The notes under the pieces are model-generated. The model had not been told where the DNA came from. It saw only the letters and a program-made list of their open reading frames with translations, and did not search any database. A stretch of 64,000 nucleotides of DNA from Tetranychus cinnabarinus (taxonomy: Eukaryota > Arthropoda > Arachnida > Trombidiformes > Tetranychidae), in assembly GCA_022266195.1 (NCBI GenBank), contig WHVY01000003.1, positions 5,332,001-5,396,000 of the forward strand, given 5' to 3'. Below, piece by piece: positions 54,681 through 64,000 of this stretch (the first letter of the stretch is position 1; each line of letters starts with the position of its first letter). A program made the position numbers and the translations under genes.

Positions 54681-55583
54681 TTACCGTATGAGCGCACATA
54701 GTGTCACGGTGCCTTGGATCGTTATAAGTGAGAATTTTATTCACTGAGCATGCGTTAATTCAGAAACGGAAAAATTTGTAAAAATCGAAATTGATCGGTT
54801 AAGAGAGAAAGGAGGATAGCCAAAATGTTGGATTTTCGGCCTAAGATTCAGAATAATATGAACGATATAGCAATCGAAAGCTTATGCTGAGTAGAGTATA
54901 CCTTGCTAAAAATCAGATCAAAATTCTAATCCCCTGGGGAGTTATTCGACAAATCCCTTGGGACCCCATGATGACCAACTCAGACCCGATTTTCAGATAG
55001 AACTTTTTATGTGATTTAAGGTAATGTTATTGATAATGAAAAAACCAGGCTAGGTCTGATGTGGTCATCATAGGATAAAAAAGAAACGCCACGGCTTTGA
55101 ATATTTATTACCATAATATTTAATATTAAAAAATGAATATCTCAAAAAGCCGCAGGTTTAGGTAACCGTGCATAGCATCATTAGAATCAGCATGAAAGCA
55201 GTTCTACCTGAAAAATTGGGTCTGAGTTGGTCATCATGGGGTCCCAAGATATTTGTCGAATAACTCCCCAGGGGATTAGAATTTTGATCTGATTTTTAGA
55301 GAGGCATACTCAACTCAGCATAAGCTTTCGATTGATATATGGTCTATATTATTTTGAAACTTAGGCCGATTTGACGATTGTCCTCTTGATTATTATTTTG
55401 AATTTCTCAATCCACTAATAAAAATGCATTCACAAGATCAAATTTTTTCTGTTAATCGGTCGAGAAAAAGCTCAAAGTTATCATTAACAATAGCCAATGA
55501 GCGTTTAAAAATGCAGCAAAAGTGCTGTTATTTGAGCGATCCCATTTTGAAGCACCGTGACATTATGTGCGCCGATACGGTAA
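54681..55583. mobile_element. Large imperfect inverted-repeat (foldback) element
   Basis: The left arm starts with TTACCGTATGAGCGCACATA; the right arm ends with the near reverse complement near 55551-55583. Inner arms 54910-55008 and 55198-55300 are almost perfect reverse complements for about 100 bases. The right arm is about 60 bases longer. The centre (55009-55197) contains a smaller imperfect pair around GCCACGGCTTT and AAAGCCGC. No open frame of note exists. This looks like a non-autonomous DNA element, not the same family as the MITE 800 bases upstream. Confidence 0.75.
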
Positions 55584-56127
55584 TCAAAGTGAATTTAAGT
55601 TACAATTTCAACAAGAATGAAAACACCTTGTGAAGCTGAGATTGCTCGCGCCAAGCTAGGTAAGTTTCTCATTTATTGCTCCGTTGAATGAGCGTTTGCT
55701 CTTTATTTTGTCAGAATAGACGGTTCCTTAGCCTTACGGTCAGGTATTGTTGTGCTTATGTATGGTGGTGTACAATGTTTCAAAGTTCTATGTGATTACA
55801 TCATTGACTCGCTGAGATTGGACTCTAGTCTCTAGAGTGATTGATTAGTTTAAGTGATTGACTGATTGAGTGATTATTTTGATTACATGAATGGGTGGCT
55901 GACTGACTGACTGACTGACTGAATGATTGATTGATTGAGTGATTGGGTCATTGGTGATTACATAGATGATTACATTTGAGTAGGTTATTTGCAGCTTTGT
56001 TTACATTATTGGTTAAGATAAAGTAGTTCGAAGAAGAAGAAAGTTCGCTGGGAAGGGTTTTTTTGTTTCTTGAGTATCTTTTCTGGATGATCCGTTGGAG
56101 ATCTTTTGCTTTCTCTTTATATAATAC
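55584..56127. other. Spacer with GACT-rich tract
   Basis: Non-coding sequence between two inverted-repeat structures. It includes degenerate GATTGA and GACTGA repeats from about 55840 to 55955 and nothing else I can support. Confidence 0.5.
55896..55945. repeat. (GACT)n / (AGTC)n tract
   Basis: Five perfect GACT units after GGCT, followed by GATT-type units. Read on the minus strand it would form a (CAGT)n 3' tail for the decayed ORF region to its right. Confidence 0.75.
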
Positions 56128-56445
56128 AGCCGCAAAAGAAAAGTTTGACATAGTTACCATTAACTTAGCGTATATACAATCGTATCTAAGCACCATCAGC
56201 AAATCAATTTCTAACAGCACCGTTGTTGTTTAATTGTTTGACCATCGATTGTCTTAGGATATGTAATCAGGTAAGAGAGATTAACCTTAAGTGTGATAAA
56301 AATTACCATAAATGGCAATCGATGGTCAAACAATCTTACAAAAACGATACTATCAGAGATTGATTTGTTGATTGTGCTTAGATACGATTTTATATGCGCT
56401 AAGTTAATGATAACTATGTCAAACTTTTCTTTCGCGGCTGTATAA
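56128..56445. repeat. ~320-bp palindrome at the 3' end of the decayed ORF
   Basis: CAGCCGCAAAAGAAAAGTTT at 56128 and its near reverse complement ending at 56445 form arms of about 90 bases (roughly 8% mismatch). A second inner pair follows, TTGTTTGACCATCGATTG with CAATCGATGGTCAAACAA. The stop of the minus-strand ORF (56414) lies inside the right arm, so part of the coding end is mirrored in the left arm. It is either an inverted duplication or an inserted hairpin element. Confidence 0.8.
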
Positions 56446-57020
56446 CTGGATTGTAGTTTACTTTTGATTTTTTGTTTTTCTGGTGCTTTGTTTGAATATG
56501 ATTTTCCATTTCTGGTTTGATTTCGGTCATGAAACTACATACTGCTGGAATCGATCCCTTTTTCTCCACTAAACATAGGTAGTATCTTTTCAGGTCGTAG
56601 TCTAGCAGTGATTGGAGATATGTTTTACCTTTTTCCGCCATTGAGATGTTTTTCAGGTAACTTTTGATGTTGTAGAGTCTTCTACGATAGCTGGAAGCCA
56701 TTCTCATTTCACCTTTGATGCTCAATTATTTGAGGGAATCGTAGGTGTCTCTAAGAATTTTCTTGTCTATTTCACCATTACCGATAAATTTGCGGTCGTC
56801 AGGGGGTATTTTTTCCTTGATTTTGTCAGCAAACACAATGTCTAAGCATATGTCTTGAGGTATGAGATCCAGAGTTGGCGAGTTTGGATTGCTCATAGTA
56901 GGTTGAGACAGTTCGTCATCAATTGCCTTCTGCAGTGTGGGGGTGATTACTCCTGAGGAGTCAGAGTCGGACAAGGGTGTTGGTGTTGGTGATTTTGTTG
57001 GTTTTGTCTGCTTGGGTGAC

Positions 57021-57059
57021 TAACTGATTGACTGAGGGAGGGACTGACTGACTGGTTTG
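57021..57059. repeat. Degenerate GACT-rich tract within the decayed ORF
   Basis: GACTAACTGATTGACTGAGG followed by GGACTGACTGACTGG. It sits in the frame of the decayed ORF and contains a TAG on the minus strand, so it may be a slipped repeat in coding sequence and not an element tail. Confidence 0.6.
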
Positions 57060-57403
57060 AGTGTTATTTTGTTGGGGGGTGGTTTACGTTTATTCTTTTG
57101 TTTAACTGGATCGACGAATCTGGTGAGCTTGAGCTTTCACACAGTTTCCAGTGTCGGAGGTGGCGATTTGTCCTTTTCCTTGGAGGTAGAGGAAGCAAGT
57201 TTATCTCCTGGTGTTGTTGCGGTTGCGGGGGCTTCATCTGCAGCTCGACTCGTTTGTGGTTTAAGGGATTGTGGTTTTAATGGCGTCTTTTCTGTATCCA
57301 ATTGTTTATCTGCTATTTTAACTTTTTTGACTGGATTGGTTTGTGACGTTGGATGGTTTGATGTTGATTTTTTCCTTTTCTTTGACTCCTCGATTCTCTT
57401 GAT

Positions 57404-57778
57404 AACTGACTTCAACAACCAACTGTGGCGCGCACGGTGACACGTTTGTTAAGCAGAAAGTTGGCCAGGGTTCGAGTCCCGGCCAAAGCTGAAAACGTTT
57501 GGAACCTTTTCTAAGCAGACTAATTAAAGTCAGACGAGAAGGGGATGTATCCTAAGTAAGCGGAGGTCAATGAAGACGACCCGAGGGAGACGTAGGGCTC
57601 AAGGCTGAACTGGGCAAACGCAAGGGTGCTTCGATCCGTCACTGCGCGCAAACCACATACGCCCCCTGGTTCTTAACCAAAGGAAAACAAACCCAAAAAT
57701 CGTCTAAGGTGTATCGCCATAGGCTGCCGAAGAGGACGGGGAGTGATTTCTTTTTTTTTAAAAAAAACTGACTTTAAC
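57404..57778 (+). mobile_element. tRNA-derived SINE with target-site duplication
   Basis: The inserted segment is 57417-57765. A box-like TGGCGCGCACGG at 57426-57437 and a B box GGTTCGAGTCC at 57469-57479 have tRNA spacing, followed by a ~280-base tRNA-unrelated body and a T-run/A-run end. It is flanked by AACTGACTTCAAC (57404-57416) and AACTGACTTTAAC (57766-57778), a 13-base duplication with one difference. It splits the minus-strand decayed ORF: the frame of 58068-57766 resumes in 57417-57137. It is on the opposite strand from its host sequence. Confidence 0.85.
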
Positions 57779-59273
57779 GCCATTTTGTTTCTCTGTAGAG
57801 TAGCTTTGAATTCATTTAGATCTGGATTATGATTATAGGGGTAGATAAAACAGTCTGCAGCACCAAAGTAGAAATTAGTCTCTATAATATGTTGAAGTTT
57901 CAGCTTTGTTTCTGCTCTTTCAAACACCACTGAGGTAACGAAGTCTTTCCCTCTTTCGTCTAATTGGCTCATTGTATGCATCCGTTCGACCTTTTCTGCG
58001 TCGTTGTTCCACATAAAGGAGATGGTAGGAGCAATTTTAGCCTGAGGTGAGGATATAGGAGAGTACACATTTATGTGATTGTTTTACGAAAAGAATATGA
58101 TTACAGTAAAATAGCAAGTATGTGGCAAGTATGTGGTAAGGTGATGTTAAGTGTTGTTTAATGTCCTTTTTATTGCTTTCGGAAGTAGGTGTCGCTTTAA
58201 TGTTGTTATGACTTTAAGTATTTATAGCTCTCTTCTCGACTGAGTGATTGAATGATGTTAATGCATAGCTTCAGTTGACCTTTTACTTTTCTTTCTATCT
58301 TTTTTTCTATTTTCACTGTCGGATTCTGATGCAGGTGATCTCGATTCTTTGTATTTTTTAGGTGATGCACTTTTCTTTCTCTTCTTTTTCTTAGATGAGT
58401 TCGATTCTTTATTTATTTGTTCTTGTCTTTCCCTATCTCTTTCTTCGTACTCTTGCTTCATTGCATTATACAGTTGCTTTTCCATGTACGTTGCTGTATA
58501 TTTTGGCTTACGGTCTCGATGGTTATTCTCCGTGGTCGTATAATGTTGTTGGAGGAGCCAGATTCCATATATAGACAATCAGGTTCCGATCTGCATTTCT
58601 GCACCACAATCTCACCGTGAAATCTTTTCTTTCTTTTTCCTTCTGTGTATAGAGATTTATCCCAATACCCATGTTTGCCATTTCTATAGGTTGTTTTGTC
58701 TACTTCGCTGTCATCTCCTTTTTCCTCACTTTCTGCATCTTCACTTACTTCATCACCTGTTTCTTCTTCATCTCCAGATTCAGAGTCATCATCGGATTCA
58801 GGTTCAGGAGTAGGTGATCTTGCCTTTTTCTTTTACACTTTTAGGTTTATCTTTTTTATGTTTTGAATCTTTTTCAGTGACTTTATTGTCCTGTATTACC
58901 AGGTCATTATCTTGTTCCTTGTCTGCTGTTGAATTTTTGGGTTAAGATGTTGTTGTTTAGCTGGATTGGATTGTGAGTCAGAGACTGGCGGTTCCTAAGT
59001 TGCCGCTGCTTGCGTTTGGTTTTTGAAGGTTTGGAGGGCTTTGAGTAACTCGTACTCCATTATTTCTATGTTGAATCTCAGTACGCTGGGGTTCAATGGG
59101 TTTTCAATTGTAAAGCAGTGTTTATCCAGTCTTTCGTCGAAGACTTCATCAAAGAATGCATGCATGTAGGCTGGGAGACTTCTTTTCAGTAGAACAGCTG
59201 CTCCGGCAATATCTGAGTTTGCAAAGTTGACTCTATTGAATTCATCCAGTTGGTCTTCCTGTATAGGTAACAT

Positions 59274-59730
59274 TTTCTGATAAATGATGAGTGATGGTGA
59301 TCTCCAAAAATTGAGGGTTTTGAGTTGAGGTTGATATCAATGGACCAATAGTTTCTTCACTTGGTAGAGTGTCATTGTGCCCAGGCTACGTTGATTGGGT
59401 CTCATTTGACTCGGCTGACTGCTTAACTGTGCTGCGTGTTACTCGTGGAGACTTTGGTGGAGATGTATTCACTTATTAGGGTTTATTCACTTATTCACAT
59501 ATTTCGATTTAATTAGGGCTTTGAGGAAGGGTTTTGTTTGGTGAGGTTGGTGTTTTAGGCATATTTATAGTTAAATGGAATGTTTAATGGAAAGCAAAAC
59601 TAGGTTGTTGAGAGGGTTGCAGAGATACAATTTAGCTAGTTGTTTTACGGAAAATGCTGATATTTTCTTGTTCAGTGAGCTTGCGTGTAAAGGGGATTGT
59701 GCGTGTTGCTTGTATGTGATTAGGTGATTG
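59274..59730. other. Non-coding spacer upstream of the decayed ORF
   Basis: 457 bases between the ATG of the decayed ORF and the GACT tract that ends the retrotransposon. It would be the 5' leader or promoter of the downstream element. No feature is identifiable in it. Confidence 0.35.
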
Positions 59731-59755
59731 ACTGACTGACTGACTAATTGATCAA
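59729..59755. repeat. (GACT)n / (AGTC)n tract at the LINE 3' end
   Basis: GTGATTGACTGACTGACTGACT lies 31 bases after the last LINE stop codon in minus-strand direction, where a LINE 3' tail is expected. Confidence 0.75.
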
Positions 59756-59785
59756 TTGAGAAGGTTGGCGGAGTTGTTATGTTTG

Positions 59786-60996
59786 TTACTGTTGGGCTTG
59801 TTGTTTTTCTAGTTGGATTAAGTTGTTGGTTATTTCTATGATGAAGTCTTGAAGGTATTCAAAGAGTTGCGGGTTATCAATTAAGTCCGCAGGTTTGATT
59901 GTGTTCCACCTTATTTTCTTGGAAAGTTCTTTTCTTTGATTTTCGTAGAGTGAACATTTGATTAGCAGATGTTTAGGGGTCTGTGGGATGGACCACATCT
60001 ACATGTGTCTGTCAATAGTCTTTTGATGGTTTTCAGGTAGGATTTAAAAGGGCCTTTCTCCGTACCAACCATGTTGTGAATCTGTTGGGTATTTCTTTAA
60101 GCTTGATGATGTTTCGATTGGTTAGGGTTTTAACGTTACTGGAGAGGTTTGATATGATAAAAGCATTTGTTTCGCCTAGTGCCCATGCTTTGACCTCGCT
60201 TTTATTTTTGTTTAGTGAGATTGCTGAATATGTTGGACTCTTTTTACAGTGGCAGGCTTCTTTGGCAATTGTGTCTGCAAGTTTATTTCCATTTGAGTTT
60301 GAGTGAGATTTAACCCAGTTAAATAGTAGTCTTGTATCGACGTTTTGAACTTCAGCAGTTAGGACAGTCATTGCATTAATGTGTGGATTTGAGTTTTTAT
60401 TTTGTTTTAGTGATTGTAAGCCTGCGATGCTGTCCGTTGTTTTCGTTATTTCCTTTGGCGAGGGTTTAAAGGGTTTCTTGTTGTTCTTGATTTGGTGAGT
60501 ATAAATTCCAGCGACTCCTTAATAGCCACTGCTTCAGCTTGGAAGGCTGTGCATAGTGAATGCAGCTTCACGTTCCTCTGTTTATGATCTTTTCGTTCTT
60601 AGATATTATAAAGGAGGCGCCTGTTACCTTCGTGATGCTCGCTCCATCCGTGTAGACTGTGAAGTCACTTGTGTTGTGATTTTGTGTGAGGTCCTTGGTA
60701 TTGGTGTTTACCGTTACCTTTATGTTGGGTCGTTTCCATGGGGCAAAGTTACTGTATGTATAAATCTTCTGTTCAACCTCCTCGATTCTGAGTTGTAGTT
60801 CAGTTTCTTGATTGTTTTGCAGTAGGTATTTGTAAGCGATTGATTTTATTTTGGAGTTTATCGGTGTTTCGTTTGTGATTGCTAGCATGTCGGCGAGATT
60901 AGCTTGCTTGTAGGCCCCTGTCATTTTGACAAGTATTTTACGTCGCATTTCCCTTAAGGAGGAGACCATGTTTTGTGGTTTAGTGCTGGGTACCAT
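59786..60996 (-). pseudogene. LINE RNase H domain and C-terminal Cys/His motif
   Basis: FTVYTDGASITKVTGASF is the first RNase H strand with its catalytic Asp. WVKSHSNSNGNKLADTIAKEA is the last block with the conserved His and Asp. In between, frames change near 60560 and 60375. The C-terminal TPKHLLIKCSLY, together with a CRC pair in another frame just upstream, forms the Cys/His knuckle typical after RNase H in I-like and R1-like elements. The final stop is at 59786-59788. Confidence 0.85.
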
Positions 60997-62133
60997 ATTT
61001 CACATCCATATGTTAGAGTGGGGAGGTAAACCATGTTGTAACATAATGACCTAAAGTTATTGCTTACTCCCATTCCGATCACACAGAGTGAGTTAATGAT
61101 TTTATGGATTGTTGTTGCCTTGATCAATGCTTTTTTAATATGTTCTTTCCACATTAGCTTCCAGTCCCGAGTTACTACTAATAGCTTTATGCTTTTCAGT
61201 GAGTTGAGTTGTTGTTGTGATTCTCCTAAGTAGATCACGCTATGAAGTGTGCCTTTCAGGATAAGGAACTCTGTTTTCTCAATGGCGAAATTAAAGTCAT
61301 TTTGTTGCGCCCATTTCTGTGCTATCATATTGATTTTTTGGATTTTGACATTGTGTTCAGTTTCACTATTGGCCCCAATGCGGAAGATGATATCGTCGGC
61401 GTAGGCTTGTGTGTGAGTTATTGTGTTAGATTTTTCTATGAGTGGATTGATGATGATATTCCAAAAAGTCGGTGAAAGCGGGCTGCCTTGAAAACATCCT
61501 TTTGTTGGGGCAAAGGTGTACGTTTCATTGTTAAATATCATTTCGTATTTTCTGTTTTGTAAATAGTTTGTTACGATGAGGGACAGTTGCTCAGGACAGT
61601 TCCATTTCCTCATTTCATTGATTGTTTTTATCTACGGGAGATTATCGAAGGCTACTGCGATATCCAAGGCGAGTAGTGTGCAAAATTTGTATGAAGCCTT
61701 ATACGATTCTATTCTGTTCAGGAGCTGTTTCAGGGCTAAAATTGTTAATTTATTCGGTATGAAGCCATGTTGATTGGGGTGAATTATGTTGTTTTTATCA
61801 GATGGTATTCTTGTATTAATTATTTTTTCCAGTCCTTTAGCTAGTATGAATAGGAGGCCGATTGGGCGGTAGTTTTTTGGGTTAGTGGCTGGGCCTTTCT
61901 TTTCTTTGTAGATCGGTACTATTTGGGAAATTTTCCAGGACGATGGAAAGGCTGACAGGTCTAGACATTTTCGATACAGGCTCTTGATTATGTTTGGGTT
62001 GGTTTGTCTGGCCCTTTCGCAGATTGTTGAGTTCAGCATATCTTTTCCGGGGGCTTTGTTTGGGTTGACATCGCTGAATATGTACTCGGTTTCTGAATCT
62101 GCTATATTAGCTATTAGGTCGTTTGACGTCTTT
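60954..62133 (-). pseudogene. LINE reverse transcriptase domain
   Basis: Ordered RT blocks: NKAPGKDMLNS, VPIYKEKKGP, NYRPIGLLFILAKGLEKI, motif A LDIAVAFDNLP, motif B GCFQGSPLSPTFWN and motif C QAYADDIIF. The catalytic Asp residues (AFD and YADD) are intact. An in-frame TAG at 61632-61634 directly after motif A splits the domain, and the frame continues unchanged afterwards, so this is a single nonsense change. The upstream edge (to 62133) is where the 394-base insertion interrupts the frame. Confidence 0.9.
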
Positions 62134-62138
62134 AAATG

Positions 62139-62532
62139 ATTGTGTGGCTGACTGACTGACTGATTGACTGACTGATTGGCTGACTGACTGATGGCGGGAT
62201 TGGTTAATAATAATTTAAGGCCATTTAATAATATTTAATAATAATAATCATATAGCGGACAATATCCCATTGAATTAACTAAATTTAGTTAAACTAATAA
62301 TTAAATAAAGCAATGTCAAAGCTATGTCAAAGCACTAATTCCAGTCATTTTCAAGTATCCAATTTTGAGTCATAATTTCAACTCCCCTCAATAATCCTTT
62401 AGTTAAAATAAAGAGTTACTTTTGCCCTTCTGACCATTGTTAAGAATAAGAAATAAGACAGGGAAATAGACAGAGTAAAGAAAGAGGAGAATAATTTGGA
62501 CCATTTCTCTTTCTCAATTTAAACACTTAATG
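62139..62532. mobile_element. 394-base non-coding insertion within the LINE, with GACT tail
   Basis: The LINE coding frame reads up to CAT at 62529-62531 on the right and resumes with TTA AAG at 62128-62133 on the left. AATG is repeated at both junctions (62135-62138 and 62529-62532), consistent with a 4-base target duplication. On the minus strand the insertion ends in (CAGT)n, the same tetranucleotide found at the end of the host LINE. A CATTTTCTC-like AT-rich body without open frame suggests a 5'-truncated or non-autonomous relative. Confidence 0.75.
62148..62192. repeat. (GACT)n / (AGTC)n tract inside the insertion
   Basis: GGCTGACTGACTGACTGATT and similar units. On the minus strand it lies at the 3' end of the inserted element. 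Confidence 0.85.
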
Positions 62533-63387
62533 TTTGAATGTTACAGGTAATACAGTATTCGCTTCATTTTGTGTTTTGTCTGTTTGTTTTGAAGTGTTTT
62601 TGCTGTGTTCGTCTAGTTCCATATGACTTGGGAAGAGTGCTTCTGCTAGCAATCGTGGTGCTTCTTTATCGTCTATTTTTTCTCCAGTGTCGTTAGTAAA
62701 GTAGCTTGTTCTTTTATTTTTCGATTTAGCTTGGATGATATGGATTGTAGCACAGATTGTATCTTCAGTAGTGCTGTGCATAAAGGATAGCCATTTTTTA
62801 GTTTTGTTTTCTTTCACGATGTTTGTCAGCTGATTTGTTAGTTGTTTTTTCTTCTCCAGTAGTTGTTGATATCTATAAATACCACATTTTCCTTTTTGTT
62901 GCTATCATTTTCTCAGATAGATCTGCAGTTTCAGACGTCCACCACCATGGTCTTATTTTCTGTTGATTTGGAGTGTCTTGTTTCTTGTAGGATTGGATGG
63001 CTGCATTTGTGATGGAGGTGTTGATGATATCTGTTACAGCGTCTAGCTCTGCAGGTGAGTTTATTGGTGCGATTCTTTCTGTGTCGATTTTTTTTCGTAG
63101 TTTTCTTTCAACTTTGCCTCGAATTTATCCCAAATAATGTTTTCATGTTTTATTTTCTTAGCTCGGGGGTTTCGCTTTCCTGTTTTCACTGCTCTGAGAT
63201 GGATTTTAAATGTTATTGTGGTGTGATCTGTAGTCGCTATTTTGTTTGGAGAGTTCTCGTAGTCTGCTGCTGCATGGGTAATCGATTCAGTCACCAGTGT
63301 TGCACCGATAACTGAAGAGTGATTTGTATTTTCCCTTGTTGTGATGCAAGTAGGTGTATTCTTGTAAACTAGTGATACTAGGTCCTG

Positions 63388-63975
63388 TTATTGAAGTAAT
63401 TTGTTGATTTGTTTCTCTTTTTTGTTTATTTCTTCACTTCCCCAGAGTGAGCTTTGGGCATTGAAGTCACCAGCGAGGATCCAGTTTTTGAAGTTAAATT
63501 TTGCTATTTTTTGAATTGGGTTTTCCAGGGAGTCTATCGGAGATGAGGGTTCCAGGTACACTGAAGCAATGTAGAGGTCGAATTTTTCTTCTGTTGCAAT
63601 CGCTAATGTCATGTAATCATATGATGCTTTGCTGGGAATGTTTCTTATTTGGAAGTGTTGAGTTGTATTTGGGTTGATGATGATTATAGCTCTGATCATG
63701 TGTTCATGTCCAGAGTGATGAAATGCTGAGAAGGGTGATATGGTAGCGTAGGGTTGGTTTGTTTTTCTGTTTATGGAGGGTTCTGTAATTATACCAATAT
63801 CTATTTCTTCAGATGTCATTAAGTTTAGGAGTTCGGCCATAGCTGTTGGGCTTTTGTGTAAATTAACTTGAATGAATGAAATAAAGTTGCGGGTATTGGA
63901 GATTTTAGTTTGCGAAGCCCGTTTTACGGAGTTTATTTCCTTCCTGTTCAATGCGAATTTTGCAGTTTGAGTCAT
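63388..63975 (-). pseudogene. LINE endonuclease domain (APE type)
   Basis: 195 residues with IQVNLHKSPTAMAELL at the start of the fold, IDIGIITEP carrying the metal-binding Glu, and AGDFNAQSSLWGS, the conserved GDFNA block with the second catalytic Asp/Asn pair. This nicks target DNA to prime reverse transcription. The frame ends in a stop at 63388 before the domain is complete; the remaining part lies in another frame near 63294-63061 (TDHTTITFKI, the SDH-type end). Confidence 0.85.
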
Positions 63976-64000
63976 TCGCTATGTGTTTGATGTCCAAGTT

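Larger units (their letters stand above)
56414..59273 (-). pseudogene. Decayed long ORF of unknown family, possibly ORF1/gag-like
   Basis: Reading from ATG at 59271-59273, one coding sequence can be followed through 59273-58995, about 58930-58260, 58068-57766, 57417-57137 and 56974-56414, broken by at least four stops, one or more frameshifts and a SINE. I do not recognise the product. It starts with a mixed domain (FNRVNFANSDIAGAAVLL), passes through a long acidic Ser/Glu region (SPTPEPESDDDSESGDEEE), a Lys/Ser-rich nuclear-localisation-like stretch (SSKKKKRKKSASPKK), a folded-looking segment (NFYFGAADCFIYPYNHNP), a second Lys-rich stretch and a C-terminal part. That part has two Cys and an HIQTKH pair resembling a degenerate C2H2 zinc finger. 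Its position downstream of a retrotransposon of the same orientation suggests a second element. Confidence 0.5.
59731..64000 (-). mobile_element. Decayed non-LTR retrotransposon with APE, RT and RNase H domains (right end beyond window)
   Basis: A minus-strand LINE. Domains are in the expected order: AP-type endonuclease (63975-63388), linker (63294-62527), reverse transcriptase (62039-60954), RNase H (60996-60033) and a C-terminal Cys/His knuckle (60030-59786). Multiple stops, frameshifts and a 394-base insertion make it inactive. The presence of RNase H after RT places it in the I/R1/LOA part of the LINE tree rather than L1 or CR1, by family knowledge. The 3' end is marked by a GACT/AGTC tract at 59731-59755. 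ORF1 would lie beyond base 64000. Confidence 0.9.

Noticed and set aside
55424..55633. 69-codon plus-strand frame in the right arm of the foldback element
   Set aside because: It lies largely within an inverted repeat arm, has no partner copy on the left arm and no known motif.
57426..57500. A standalone tRNA gene suggested by A and B boxes
   Set aside because: The acceptor stem and anticodon arm do not close well, and the sequence continues into a ~280-base body with a flanking target duplication, so it is a SINE head.

Overview
This is an AT-rich nuclear window from an animal. Protein-coding genes have many short GT-AG introns (most 65-115 bases) and standard metazoan housekeeping content. 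The protein flavours and the compact introns, next to a few very large ones, suggest an arthropod and plausibly a chelicerate such as a spider mite. That assignment is an inference and was not checked.

Layout. 1-3508 (+): the 3' part of a long, disordered, Ser/Asn/His-rich protein carrying a 1.86-kb internal tandem duplication. 4544-5301 (-): an SFT2-type Golgi vesicle-transport membrane protein. 5481-6489 (+): ALKBH6, divergent from SFT2. 6873-8476 (-): a single-pass immunoglobulin-type receptor resembling FAM187. 9130-10113 (-): tRNA-His guanylyltransferase (THG1). 10512-11612 (+): ribosomal protein RPLP0, divergent from THG1. 13198-45540 (-): one 15-exon gene for a non-catalytic ADAM of the ADAM11/22/23 or mind-meld type. 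A 21.1-kb intron (15948-37066) separates its transmembrane exon from a cytoplasmic tail of about 616 residues ending in poly-Gln. 47859-49828 (+): an ALDH3-class aldehyde dehydrogenase in 8 exons.

From 51.6 kb to the end the window changes character. A tandemly duplicated, broken Tudor-domain locus (51671-54411) carries a foldback MITE in one copy, while the other copy keeps the empty site. Two further large inverted-repeat structures follow (54681-55583 and 56128-56445). A decayed minus-strand ORF of unknown family (59273-56414) is interrupted by a tRNA-derived SINE. The 3' part of a decayed APE-RT-RNase H non-LTR retrotransposon (64000-59731, minus) runs off the right edge and contains its own 394-base insertion. 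Tetranucleotide GACT/AGTC tracts mark the 3' ends of several of these elements.

The housekeeping genes work in separate processes: secretion, nucleic-acid demethylase-like chemistry, tRNA-His maturation, translation and aldehyde detoxification. The only arrangement that suggests shared control is the pair of short divergent promoters, SFT2/ALKBH6 and THG1/RPLP0. All exon structures were derived by hand from splice signals and reading-frame continuity. No database search was possible.
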